NCBI GenBank assembly: GCA_964595575.1
Contig: CAZQRA010000025.1
Location: 1 to 37,817 of the forward strand
Length of the DNA: 37,817 nt
Source: PALSA-612 sp964595575
GTDB taxonomy: Bacteria; Actinomycetota; Thermoleophilia; Gaiellales; Gaiellaceae
Reading direction: 5' to 3'
Both the position numbers and the translations under genes were made by a program. Below, piece by piece: positions 1-7,588 of the stretch. The notes beneath the pieces are model-generated. The model was given only the letters and a program-made list of their open reading frames with translations. It ran no database searches and was not told the DNA's origin. Within the stretch, counting starts at the first letter, position 1. Each line of letters starts with the position of its first letter.

Positions 1-131
1 TCGTCCGCGGCCCGGTTGATCCGGTAGCCGGAGGACAGGCGCTCCATGGCCTTGGCCAGCTTGTCGCTGGTGCCCACGAGGTAGCGGTGGGCGTTGAAGG
101 CCTCGATGTTGCTCTGGATGCGAAGGGACAT
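1..131 (-). CDS. fliC: Flagellin, N-terminal 43 residues (gene cut by window edge)
   Basis: The reading frame starts at an ATG preceded by a strong AAGGAGG ribosome site and runs off the window at base 1. The translated start reads MSLRIQSNIEAFNAHRYL, followed by KLAKAMERLSSGYRINRAADD. This is the conserved D0/D1 N-terminal helix of flagellins, which drives filament polymerisation and is read by the flagellar export apparatus. Only the N-terminus is visible, so total length and the C-terminal D0 helix cannot be judged. A sigma-28-type promoter lies about 90 bases upstream, as expected for a late flagellar gene. Identification as flagellin is firm; the symbol fliC (equivalently hag) is by family. 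Confidence 0.93.
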   Translation of the reverse strand, partial: MSLRIQSNIEAFNAHRYLVGTSDKLAKAMERLSSGYRINRAAD

Positions 132-220
132 GGCTCTTCCTCCTTGAAGGGCGTACTGTCGTTCGTCCCCGGCCCCGTCCTTGGGGCCGCAAGCTCTGCC
201 GCGCGGCGAGCTCGCCAGGG

Positions 221-247
221 TTATCGGTCGCCGACCCGGGAACTTGA
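221..247 (-). promoter_or_regulatory. Sigma-28 (FliA/WhiG-type) promoter of the flagellin gene
   Basis: On the minus strand the -35 element TCAAGTTC (bases 247-240) is followed by 11 bases and then the -10 element ACCGATAA (228-221). The classic flagellar consensus is TAAAGTTT, 11 bases, GCCGATAA, so spacing is exact and most positions match. The element lies between the end of the upstream 64-residue gene and the flagellin start, leaving a leader of roughly 85 bases. The matching sigma factor is encoded at 7589-8404. The match is seen directly; activity is inferred. Confidence 0.85.
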
Positions 248-260
248 GCGCCCTAGCGGG

Positions 261-455
261 TCAGGCCCGGACGTCGAGCGAGGGCCGCTCCGTCGGGGTC
301 TCCTCCCCCCGTTCCTGGCCTCGCTCTCCCTGCTGCCGGTCTCGCTGCCGGCGCTCGCGCTCCTGGGGCCGCCGGCGGGAAGGCGGAGCGCCGGGCCGCG
401 GGCGCTCCACCCGCAGCTCGAGCGACGATCGCTCCAGGGGCTCGACGGGGTCCAT
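261..455 (-). CDS. Small hydrophilic protein of unknown function, end of flhF operon
   Basis: I do not recognise this 64-residue protein. I chose the ATG at 455 because GGGGAGG lies about six bases upstream and because the codon overlaps the stop of the preceding gene as TGATG, a typical coupling arrangement. A longer in-frame ORF starting at 524 would lie inside the upstream gene. The product has no membrane segment. It begins MDPVEPLERSSLELRVERP and continues with a Pro/Arg stretch and an RQRDRQQGERGQERGEE-like low-complexity charged segment, probably disordered. It is the last gene before the flagellin promoter and probably co-transcribed with flhF. It may be a small flagellar accessory factor, but nothing in the sequence shows a function. 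High GC makes chance ORFs common, so its reality is only likely. Confidence 0.5.
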   Translation of the reverse strand: MDPVEPLERSSLELRVERPRPGAPPSRRRPQERERRQRDRQQGERGQERGEETPTERPSLDVRA

Positions 456-739
456 CAGCGCCTCCCCCTGCCGCGGGCTCGGGCAAGAGCCCGGCGGGCC
501 TCGGCCACGACCAGGGCTCGCCACGCCGCTACGGCTGCCGCCCAGAAGACGAGGTAGCTGAGGACGCCGGCGAGGAGGGCCCGCCCGCAGGCCGAGGGAA
601 GACTTGCCCCGCTCAGGTAGGCGGCGAGGAAGGCGGCCGCGAAGCCGAGGAGGCCGCCCCAGGCCCTGGCCCGGCGGATGGAGGCGCTCGCCCCCGGCAC
701 CCGGTCCAACCCGACCAGCTTGGGGCGGGGGAGGCTCAT
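455..739 (-). CDS. Small two-helix membrane protein of unknown function downstream of flhF
   Basis: This 94-residue product begins MSLPRPKLVGLDRVPG. It has two predicted hydrophobic helices, roughly residues 28-48 and 53-73, and a strongly basic tail rich in Arg (about 80-94). By the positive-inside rule both ends should face the cytoplasm. It lies 37 bases after the flhF stop on the same strand and overlaps the next small gene by one base (TGATG). In many bacteria flhG follows flhF, but this protein has no P-loop and is not FlhG. A role in flagellar placement or export is possible only by position. I recognise no family. Confidence 0.6.
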   Translation of the reverse strand: MSLPRPKLVGLDRVPGASASIRRARAWGGLLGFAAAFLAAYLSGASLPSACGRALLAGVLSYLVFWAAAVAAWRALVVAEARRALARARGRGRR

Positions 740-776
740 GGACCGTACCTCGCGGGGCCGAAAGATCGCCGCCGGC

Positions 777-1940
777 TCACGGCACCACCATCCGGGCTAG
801 CTCGTCCGGCTGAGCCGGTCGCACCCCCACTCCCGCCACGGCCCCCCGGGCGACGTAGGACACCGGCAGCCGTTCGGACAGGGCGACGCCTATCGGGGTG
901 GGGGGTAGCTCCTCGTCGTCCTTGGTGACGACGATCCCGTCCAGGCGGGCGCGGGAGCGAAGCTCGCGGGCGAGGAGGCGGGCCTCGTCTCCCGGGTAGC
1001 CCCGACTGAGAACGAGGTGGCACTCGGTAGGCTGGAACGCGGCGAGGAGTCGACACAGGTCGTCGATGCTGCGGCGGTCGGTGGCCGCGGCAGAGGGGGT
1101 GTCGGCCACCAGGACGCGGGCTCCCCGCAGCCTGGCTCGGGCCACCTCCACCGCGGCCGGGCAGTCGGCCACGGCGAGATCGACGTCCAGGGGCTCGATC
1201 AGGGAGGCAAGGGTCATGGCCCGGCGCGCGGGCTCGAGGCTGAGGGCCATGACGCGCTCTCCGGCCCGGGCGTAGCTTTGGCACAGCTTGGCCGCCGTGA
1301 GCGTGCGGCCGGCGCCGGGGGGGCCGACCAGGGCGATCCGCCGTCGAGCCCGCCGTCCCTCGCGGCGGGTACGGAGGCGGGCAGCGAGAGCTCGGCGCAC
1401 GTGCGCGCCCAAGGGGTCGTCGGGGGCGAAGGTCCGCCGCTCCCACGCTGCCTCGGCCAGGATCTCGTCCGCCTGGTAGGAGAGGATGCCGGCGGCGAGG
1501 AGGAGAGCGCGCAGGGCGTCGGGATCAGTCTCGGCGGCGCTTCGGTTCTCCCGCTCGATCGCCTGGGCCAGGGAGAGGACGAAGCGGGAGTCCTCGTCCA
1601 CGATGTCGTCCATGAGCGTCCTCGGGGCACCTTCCAGCGCAGGCTCCTGGGAAGGGTGGAGGGCGTCCTCGGCAGCTAGGAGCTCTCCCGGCTCGACTGC
1701 CCCCTCGCCCTGGTAGGCGCCCACCACGGCGCGGGCGGGGAGGGCAGGCCCAGGGACGATGGGGCGTGGGGCCCGGGCCTCGACCTCGACGCAGCGCTTG
1801 CCGAAGAAGCCGGCGATACCGCCCACCACCCCCTCCCGCCTCCTGGTGATGATGGCGTCCGGGCCCAGCTCCTCCTTGATCCTGGGAAGCAGCTCCTCGA
1901 GCGAGGAGCCGCGGTAGGTCCGGGTCGTAGCCGCGCTCAT
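777..1940 (-). CDS. flhF: FlhF, SRP-type GTPase of flagellar placement, with degenerate P-loop
   Basis: FlhF proteins are SRP-family GTPases that set flagellar number and position. This 387-residue protein starts with the usual FlhF N-terminal segment (RTYRGSSLEELLPRIKEELG, residues 7-26), has a variable middle and an NG-type GTPase region from about residue 195. The P-loop reads GPPGAGRT (206-213), with Arg212 replacing the expected Lys. G3 reads DTPSA (280-284) instead of DTAGR. G4 TKDD (339-342) fits TKxD. The ATG at 1940 overlaps the flhA stop as ATGA; a much longer ORF through flhA in this frame is a shadow. Nucleotide hydrolysis may be weakened or lost, which is inference. Family assignment is good from order and N-terminal motif. 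Confidence 0.88.
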   Translation of the reverse strand: MSAATTRTYRGSSLEELLPRIKEELGPDAIITRRREGVVGGIAGFFGKRCVEVEARAPRPIVPGPALPARAVVGAYQGEGAVEPGELLAAEDALHPSQEPALEGAPRTLMDDIVDEDSRFVLSLAQAIERENRSAAETDPDALRALLLAAGILSYQADEILAEAAWERRTFAPDDPLGAHVRRALAARLRTRREGRRARRRIALVGPPGAGRTLTAAKLCQSYARAGERVMALSLEPARRAMTLASLIEPLDVDLAVADCPAAVEVARARLRGARVLVADTPSAAATDRRSIDDLCRLLAAFQPTECHLVLSRGYPGDEARLLARELRSRARLDGIVVTKDDEELPPTPIGVALSERLPVSYVARGAVAGVGVRPAQPDELARMVVP

Positions 1941-3985
1941 ACGCTCACCGTCCCTAGCCGCTCGACCTTGATGCCGGGCAGCACCTCGCCGTAGGAGAGG
2001 ACAGGGAGCTGGGGGAAGGCCGACTCGATGAGCCGACGCAGGTGACGGCGGATGCGGCTGGAGCAGAGCAGCACCGGCCGCCATCCGCTCGCCGTAGCCC
2101 GCTCGACCTCGCGGCCCAGGGAGCCGACGAGGGCCTGGGCGCGGGCGGGGTCGAGAGCGGGAAGCTCGCCCTCGGCGGTCTGGGTGAGGGACTCCGCCAC
2201 CTCCTGCTCCAGCTCCCCGGCCAGGGCGATCGCCCGCAGGGTCTTGTCCTCGTCCAGGTATTGGCTGGTGATGGCGCGGGCAAGAGCCTGACGGGCGGCC
2301 TCGGCGAGGAGAGCGGGATCGCGGGTGAGGGAGGCGCGGTCTCCGATCGCCTCTAGGATGGTGCCCAGGTCGCGCACCGAGACTCCCTCCCGCAGCAGGT
2401 GCTGGAGCACCCGTTGCACCTCGCCCACCCCCAGCTTGTCGGGCACCACCTCCTCCACCACGGCCGCGTTCTGCTCCTTGAGGGCGTCCAGGAGCTTCCT
2501 CGTCTCCTCTCGGGTGAGGAGCTCGTGGGCGTGGCGGCGGATGGTCTCGGTGAGGTGGGTAACGATCACCGACTCGGCGTCGACCACCGTGTAGCCCAGG
2601 GCCTCCGCCTCGGCCTGGGATCCCTCCTCGATCCACACGGCGGGGAGGCCGAAGGCGGGCTCGGCGGTGGGGATGCCGGCCAGCCCAGGCAGGGCATCGC
2701 CCGGGTTCATGGCCAGCCGATGGCCGGCGATGACCTCGCCCCGGGCAACCTCGGCGCCCCTCACCTTGATCACGTACTCGTGGGAGGCGAGGGCCACATC
2801 GTCGTGGATGCGGACAGGGGCGATGACGATACCGAGCTCGGCGGCGATCTGCCGGCGGACGACGCCCACTCGAGCGAGGAGGGTGCCTCCCTGCTCCTCG
2901 TCGACGAGGGGCACGAGCCCGAACCCGATCACGAGCTCCAGGGGGTCGACGGCCAGGGCTCCCAGGGCTCCGTCGGCCACAGGCGCCGGGGCTTCTTGGC
3001 GGGGAGCCCGACGCTCGACCTCTGCCCTCGGCCGCGGCCGCTCCCGCCCCCGCATGGCGCGGCCGAGGAGGACGAGGAGGGCGCCGACGAGGAAGAAGGG
3101 AAGGGTAGGAAGCCCCGGTACCAGGCCCAAGAGGACGATGACGGCGCCGGCGAGGGTGGTCGCCCGGGGCTGGCCCAGGACCTGCCAGGTGAGCTCCGTC
3201 CCCAGGTCCTGCTGGCCGGCCGAACGGGTCACGATGATGCCGGTAGCGGTGGAGATGAGGAGGGCGGGGATCTGGGCGGCCAGGCCGTCGCCGATGGTGA
3301 GGAGGGAGAAGGTGTGGAGGGCCTCTCCCACCGACAGGCCGTGCTGGATGGTGCCCACGGCGATGCCGCCGAGGAGGTTGACGAGCACGATGACGACGGC
3401 AGCGATGGCGTCCCCCTTGACGAACTTGGAGGCGCCGTCCATGGCCCCGTAGAAGTCGGCCTCGCGGGCGATCTCCGCCCGCCGCGTCCGGGCCTCCTCC
3501 TCGCTGATGAGGCCGGCGTTGAGGTCGGCGTCGATGGCCATCTGCTTGCCGGGCATGGCGTCGAGGGTGAACCGGGCGGCCACCTCCGCTACCCGGTTGG
3601 CCCCGTTGGTGATGACCACGAACTGGATCACCACCAGGATGAAGAACACCACCAGCCCCACGACCAAGTTGCCGCCGACGACGAAGGAGCCGAAGGCGTG
3701 GATCACCCCCCCGGCGTCGGCGTGGAGGAGGACGAGGCGGGTGACGCTGACGTTGATGGCCAGGCGCACCAGGGTGGTGAGGAGGAGGAGGGAGGGGAAG
3801 GAAGCGAAGTCGAGGGCCGAGGGCACGTACATGGAGGCGACGAGGATGGCCAGGGCTCCCGAGATGTTGAGGGCGATGGCGAGGTCGACAAGGGCGGTGG
3901 GGAGCGGCACCACCATCATCACCACCACCACCACGACCACGACGGCGGCGGCCAGGTCGCTGTGCTTGAGGAGGCGGGCGAGCAC
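1937..3985 (-). CDS. flhA: FlhA, flagellar type III export gate protein
   Basis: FlhA forms the nonameric ring of the flagellar export gate and docks chaperone-substrate complexes. At 682 residues it has normal length. The N-terminal half contains about eight membrane helices and the FHIPEP signature region (RLAINVSVTRLVLL near residue 75, then VITNGANRVAEVAARFTLDAMPGKQMAIDADLNAGLI). The C-terminal half is the soluble domain with the TVVDAESVIVTHL segment. The start is GTG at 3985, 24 bases after flhB. The stop overlaps the flhF ATG by four bases. The first helix contains an unusual run of eight Val followed by two Met, encoded by a GTG-rich tract. Proton-coupled secretion is known for the family. 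Confidence 0.97.
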   Translation of the reverse strand: MLARLLKHSDLAAAVVVVVVVVMMVVPLPTALVDLAIALNISGALAILVASMYVPSALDFASFPSLLLLTTLVRLAINVSVTRLVLLHADAGGVIHAFGSFVVGGNLVVGLVVFFILVVIQFVVITNGANRVAEVAARFTLDAMPGKQMAIDADLNAGLISEEEARTRRAEIAREADFYGAMDGASKFVKGDAIAAVVIVLVNLLGGIAVGTIQHGLSVGEALHTFSLLTIGDGLAAQIPALLISTATGIIVTRSAGQQDLGTELTWQVLGQPRATTLAGAVIVLLGLVPGLPTLPFFLVGALLVLLGRAMRGRERPRPRAEVERRAPRQEAPAPVADGALGALAVDPLELVIGFGLVPLVDEEQGGTLLARVGVVRRQIAAELGIVIAPVRIHDDVALASHEYVIKVRGAEVARGEVIAGHRLAMNPGDALPGLAGIPTAEPAFGLPAVWIEEGSQAEAEALGYTVVDAESVIVTHLTETIRRHAHELLTREETRKLLDALKEQNAAVVEEVVPDKLGVGEVQRVLQHLLREGVSVRDLGTILEAIGDRASLTRDPALLAEAARQALARAITSQYLDEDKTLRAIALAGELEQEVAESLTQTAEGELPALDPARAQALVGSLGREVERATASGWRPVLLCSSRIRRHLRRLIESAFPQLPVLSYGEVLPGIKVERLGTVSV

Positions 3986-4009
3986 GGTTAGGCGCCTCCC
4001 GGGGCGGGA

Positions 4010-5134
4010 TCACTGCGGTGGGGACGACGAGCGCACCGCATGCGCCTTGGTAATCGTCCGCCGGGCGCGCGCCTTGAGGCGGGGCCAGCGCCCGCTAGCC
4101 CTGTAGACGAAGGCGAGCACCTCGGCCACGGCCGCGAAGAAGGCCTCCGGGATCACCTGCCCGACCTCGACCTCCCGAAAGAGGGCCCGGGCCAGGGGGG
4201 CGTTGCGCACGATGGGGACGCTGTGCTCCTTGGCGACGCGGCGGATGGCCTCGGCTACCACGCCTGCCCCCTTGGCCACCACCTCGGGGGCCGGCCGGCT
4301 GCCGTCGTAGCGCAGGGCGACGGCTAGGTGGGTGGGGTTGACCACCACCACGTCGGCGGTCGGCACCTCGGCCAGCATCCGCTTGCGGGCCAAAGAGAGC
4401 TGGCGGCGGCGGAGAGCCCGCTTCACCTCGGGGGCGAGGTCGGTCTGGCGCAGCTCTTGGCGGAGCTCCTCCCGGGTCATCCGCAGCGAGCGCTCGTGGC
4501 GAAGCCGCTGCCAGGCGTAGTCGGCGAGGGCGACGACGAGGAAGGCCCCCGCCGCTCCCAGGAGGAGGGAGCGGGCCCCCGAGCCGAGGCGGGCGAGGAT
4601 CGTCCCCGGCGGGGCGTTCCCCAGGGCCGCCAGCTCCGGTAGGGCCGGCCAGACGACGAGGAGGACGGCCGCGGCGATCATCCCCGTCTTGAGGGCGGCC
4701 TTGGCCGCCTCCACCGCCCCCTCGGGGCCGAGCATGCGCTTGAGCCCCCGCCAGAGGCCGAGCTTGGTCAAGGTGGGGCGGAGGGCGAGCGGCGACAGGC
4801 GCAGCCCCACCTGGGCCACGTTGACGGCCAGGCCGACGGCGGCCGCCACCGCGAGGAGCGGCCCCGCCCCCAGGGCGACCTCTCGGATCGCCCACCAGGC
4901 GAGGGCGGACAGGCCCTCCCGGGAGGCAGCCTCGGGATCGGCGGCCCTGGCGAGGCCGGCCCGCAGCATCTCCTCCGATCGGTGGAGGAGCCCAGGCCCG
5001 ACGACGGCGGCGGAGAGGCCCAGGGCCAGGAGCACGAGGGCGGAGGTGACCTCCGTCGAGCGCGGCACCCGTCCCCGCCGGCGGGCCTCCCGGCGCCGAC
5101 GGGGGGTAGGGCGCTCGGTACGAGCCTCGCTCAT
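4010..5134 (-). CDS. flhB: FlhB, export substrate-specificity switch protein
   Basis: FlhB is a membrane component of the export gate that cleaves itself to switch export from hook to filament substrates. This 374-residue protein has a basic N-terminus (PRRRREARRRGRVPRS), four hydrophobic segments up to about residue 205, and a cytoplasmic domain with the autocleavage motif NPTH at 266-269. The linker RQTDLAPEVKRALRRRQ resembles the family's QTEGDPEVKxRIR segment. I chose the ATG at 5134 because it overlaps the fliR stop as ATGA and begins with the typical SEARTERPTPRR; a 30-residue upstream extension would enter fliR. It partners with FliK, encoded further upstream in the same cluster. Confidence 0.96.
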   Translation of the reverse strand: MSEARTERPTPRRRREARRRGRVPRSTEVTSALVLLALGLSAAVVGPGLLHRSEEMLRAGLARAADPEAASREGLSALAWWAIREVALGAGPLLAVAAAVGLAVNVAQVGLRLSPLALRPTLTKLGLWRGLKRMLGPEGAVEAAKAALKTGMIAAAVLLVVWPALPELAALGNAPPGTILARLGSGARSLLLGAAGAFLVVALADYAWQRLRHERSLRMTREELRQELRQTDLAPEVKRALRRRQLSLARKRMLAEVPTADVVVVNPTHLAVALRYDGSRPAPEVVAKGAGVVAEAIRRVAKEHSVPIVRNAPLARALFREVEVGQVIPEAFFAAVAEVLAFVYRASGRWPRLKARARRTITKAHAVRSSSPPQ

Positions 5135-5907
5135 CGGTGGGCCAGGGCTGCCAGCCCCTGCTCCAAGCTGGCGTCGATGTCCGCCAGCACGTGCCTGGCT
5201 ACGAAGGGAAGCGCGGCCGCGCACACGGCCAGGCCGAGCAGGATCTTGGCAGGAAGGCCGACGAAGAACACGTTCATCTGGGGCACGGCCCGAGCCACCA
5301 GGGCGAGGGCGATATCGGCCAAGACCAAGGCCACGAGGACGGGGGCGGCCACCTCCAGGGCGGCGAGGGCGATCTGGGGGAGCTGGGAGGCCGCCATCGC
5401 CGCCAGAGCGGCGGGATCGGGGCCGGCATCGAGGGGGAGAACCTCGTAGCTTCGGGCCAGCCCCAGCACGACCAGGTGGTCCCCGCCCACGAGCAGGAAG
5501 ACGATCGCCCCCAGCATGCTGTACAGGCGAGCCATGGGCCCGCCCTGGGCCCCGGTCATGGGGTCGACGAGCTGGGCGTAGGCGAAGCCGACCAGGACGT
5601 CCAAGAGCTCGGCTGCCGCCTGGAGGATGGCGGCCACAGCCCCCACTGCCAAGGCGAAGGCGAGGCCGACCAGGATCTCCTTGACCAGGACGAGCGCCAG
5701 GTCGAGCGCCTGGGCGGGAAGCTGGCGGCCCTCGGTGGCGAGGGGGGCGAGGGCAAGCGCGAAAGCGGCGGCCACGAGCGCCCGGACCCGGGCGGGCACG
5801 AGCCGGGAGGAAAAGACAGGGGCAAGGAGGAAGAGACCTCCCACCCGCCCGACCACCAGGGCGAAGCCGACCAGCTCCTGGCTGTCGATCGCAGGGAGCG
5901 GCGGCAT
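5131..5907 (-). CDS. fliR: FliR, flagellar export gate membrane protein
   Basis: FliR joins FliP and FliQ in the export channel at the centre of the MS ring. The 258-residue product is of normal length and almost entirely hydrophobic, with about six predicted helices. Family landmarks are the early segment FALVVGRVGGLFLLAPVF and the stretch FAYAQLVDPMTGAQ followed later by AVPQMNVFFVGLPAKILLGL. It lies between fliQ (seven bases upstream) and flhB (4-base overlap), the usual order fliO-P-Q-R-flhB-flhA. The ATG start at 5907 gives the expected short periplasmic N-terminus. Confidence 0.96.
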   Translation of the reverse strand: MPPLPAIDSQELVGFALVVGRVGGLFLLAPVFSSRLVPARVRALVAAAFALALAPLATEGRQLPAQALDLALVLVKEILVGLAFALAVGAVAAILQAAAELLDVLVGFAYAQLVDPMTGAQGGPMARLYSMLGAIVFLLVGGDHLVVLGLARSYEVLPLDAGPDPAALAAMAASQLPQIALAALEVAAPVLVALVLADIALALVARAVPQMNVFFVGLPAKILLGLAVCAAALPFVARHVLADIDASLEQGLAALAHR

Positions 5908-5914
5908 GGGGGGG

Positions 5915-6187
5915 CTAGCGGCCGGCGAGGGAGGGGATAGCCGCGTAGAGGTCGCGCGTGTAGGCGATGGCCTGGTCGAGCATCCAGGGGCCTGCCAGGA
6001 CGAGCACCGCCCCCATGGCCAGGATCTTGGGGATGAAGGTGAGGGTCGCTTCCTGGATCTGGGTGGCCGCCTGGAAGATGGAGACGAGGAGCCCTACGAG
6101 GAGCGCGGCCAGGAGGAGGGGAAGCGAGATCTTCATGGCCAGGACGAGGGCCTGCACGGCGAGGTGGGTGGCGGTATCAGCGTTCAC
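5915..6187 (-). CDS. fliQ: FliQ, flagellar export gate membrane protein
   Basis: This 90-residue protein has two membrane helices, as in all FliQ proteins. It carries the conserved sequence SIFQAATQIQEATLTFIPKI between them. FliQ packs around the FliP/FliR core of the export gate. It uses a GTG start at 6187, is 12 bases downstream of fliP and seven bases upstream of fliR. Length and motif leave little doubt. Confidence 0.97.
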   Translation of the reverse strand: MNADTATHLAVQALVLAMKISLPLLLAALLVGLLVSIFQAATQIQEATLTFIPKILAMGAVLVLAGPWMLDQAIAYTRDLYAAIPSLAGR

Positions 6188-6199
6188 GGCTGACCTCCT

Positions 6200-6877
6200 T
6201 CAGCGGAACGAGGCAAGGAGCGACTCCACGACCAGGTGCCATCCGTCCACCAGCACGAACAGAAGCACCTTGAAGGGAAGGGAGATGAGGGCCGGGGGCA
6301 GCATCACCATGCCCATGGAGGTGAGGATGGCGGACACGATCATGTCGATCACCAAGAAGGGCAGGTAGATGAGGAACCCGATCTGGAAGGCCGTCTTGAG
6401 CTCGGAGAGGACGAAGGCGGGCACGAGCACCTGGGTGGGGACGTCGGCTCGGGTGCGGGGCCGATCCTCCTTGGCCACCCGTAGGAAGAGGGCGAGGTCG
6501 GAGGTGCGGGTCTGCTCGAACATGAACCTCCGCACCGGCTCCAGGCCCCGCTGGATCGCCTCCTCCTCGCTGATGTGGCCTGCCCGGTAGGGCTTGATCG
6601 CCGCCTCGTTGACGGCGCTCAGAGTGGGGGTCATGGTGAAGAGGGCGAGGAAGAAGGCGATGCCCACGAGGATTTGGTTGGGGGGCATGGTGGGGGTGCC
6701 CAGGGCGTTGCGGACGAAGGCGAGCACGATGAGGATGCGGGTGAAGCCGGTCATGGCCAGGAGGGCCCCGGGGAGGACGGAGATGAGGGCGACCAGGATG
6801 AGGAGCTGGAGAGGGGTCACCGCCCCGGCTCCGTCGAGCGGCTGGGCGAGCTGGGGAAGCTGGGCGGCCTGGCTCAC
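6200..6877 (-). CDS. fliP: FliP, export gate core protein
   Basis: FliP forms the pentameric core of the flagellar export channel. This 225-residue protein carries the family signatures FTRILIVLAFVRNALGTPTMPPNQILVGIAFFL (near residues 45-75) and the C-terminal FLIYLPFLVIDMIVSAIL with SMGMVMLPP. The start is GTG and overlaps the fliO stop as GTGA. The N-terminus before the first helix is only about 20 residues and lacks the obvious cleavable signal peptide that many FliP proteins have. Order fliO-fliP-fliQ-fliR is canonical. Confidence 0.97.
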   Translation of the reverse strand: MSQAAQLPQLAQPLDGAGAVTPLQLLILVALISVLPGALLAMTGFTRILIVLAFVRNALGTPTMPPNQILVGIAFFLALFTMTPTLSAVNEAAIKPYRAGHISEEEAIQRGLEPVRRFMFEQTRTSDLALFLRVAKEDRPRTRADVPTQVLVPAFVLSELKTAFQIGFLIYLPFLVIDMIVSAILTSMGMVMLPPALISLPFKVLLFVLVDGWHLVVESLLASFR

Positions 6878-7413
6878 CGAGCCGTCCTCCTCCTGAGCTC
6901 GTCCACCAGCGAGGCTAGGCCTCCTTCCTCCTTGCCCCTGAGGCGGGCGAGGGTCTCTCCCCGCTCCAGAGCCTCGGCCAGGGCCTGAGCCTGGGCGGCG
7001 GGATAGACGCGAATGGGGGTGACCCCCTGCTCGGCGCTTCCCACCAAGATGAGCTCCTCCCCCACCCGCAGCAGGTGCACGGCCCGGGTGGGGGCAAGGC
7101 GGGCCGTCGCCACCACGGCAAGCTCGGCTCCTGCCCGGGGTAGGCGCCCCCGGTTAGAGCGGCGGACGAGCCAGGCGATGGCGAGGAGGAGGCCGACGAC
7201 GAGGAGGAGGCCGAGCGCGAGGCGCCACCAGGAGGCTCCCCCTGATCCCGCCGCCTCCCCGCTCCCCGCTCGCGCGAGCGAGGAAGGAAGCGGCGTCCGG
7301 TCAGGCTGGAAACCGTCGGCCGGGGCCGCCTCCGGAGCCCCAAGGAGGGCGAGCGCGACCAGGCCGGCGAGCAGGGCCGGCAGCCGGTGCCCTCTGGGAC
7401 GAGCGAGGCGCAC
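6874..7413 (-). CDS. fliO: FliO, assembly factor of the export gate
   Basis: FliO proteins help assemble the FliP ring. This product has a candidate signal or membrane segment near its start (LPALLAGLVALALLG), a second membrane helix (WWRLALGLLLVVGLLLAIAWLV) and a small cytoplasmic domain with LAPTRAVHLLRVGEELILVGSAEQGVT, the typical FliO pattern. I chose GTG at 7413, with GGAAG just upstream, giving 179 residues and a compact N-terminus; an upstream start at 7527 would add 38 poorly conserved residues and crowd the divergent sigma gene. It is the first gene of the downstream flagellar unit, so a promoter should lie in 7414-7588. Confidence 0.85.
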   Translation of the reverse strand: MRLARPRGHRLPALLAGLVALALLGAPEAAPADGFQPDRTPLPSSLARAGSGEAAGSGGASWWRLALGLLLVVGLLLAIAWLVRRSNRGRLPRAGAELAVVATARLAPTRAVHLLRVGEELILVGSAEQGVTPIRVYPAAQAQALAEALERGETLARLRGKEEGGLASLVDELRRRTAR

Positions 7414-7588
7414 GCCGCTTCCATCGTCCGCGCGCCTCCCGAGTTGAGCGGGGCGGGGGCCTCGCTCCGCCGAAGAGCTCGGGGATGGATATCCAAAGGG
7501 ATGAGGCACGTCTCGCCGTGTGGCCACTTCGGCCCAGGGCCGCGCTCGGCCGATGGGAAGGGCGTTCCCGAGTTGGAGGTTGCAGCTG
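7414..7588. promoter_or_regulatory. Divergent intergenic region between fliO and the sigma factor gene
   Basis: These 175 bases separate the sigma-factor gene (plus strand) from fliO (minus strand) and should carry promoters for both. The only clear element is the sigma-gene ribosome site TTGGAGGT, nine bases before its ATG. I found no good sigma-28 -10 box (GCCGATAA-like); GGCCGATGGG near 7546 is only a partial resemblance without a matching -35. Promoter presence is inferred from gene orientation. Confidence 0.4.

Noticed and set aside
87..561. Plus-strand ORFs (126 and 156 residues) opposite the flagellin promoter
   Set aside because: No ribosome sites, Arg/Ser/Pro-rich composition, and they run against the operon; typical chance ORFs.
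2399..3991. A 530-residue plus-strand ORF antisense to flhA
   Set aside because: Composition is typical of antisense frames in GC-rich DNA (Gly/Glu/Asp/His/Val), and flhA on the other strand is unambiguous.
777..4013. A 1078-residue minus-strand ORF covering flhA and flhF
   Set aside because: Its first two thirds are a Pro/Arg/Gly-rich shadow of flhA in another frame; only the part from ATG 1940 is real (FlhF).
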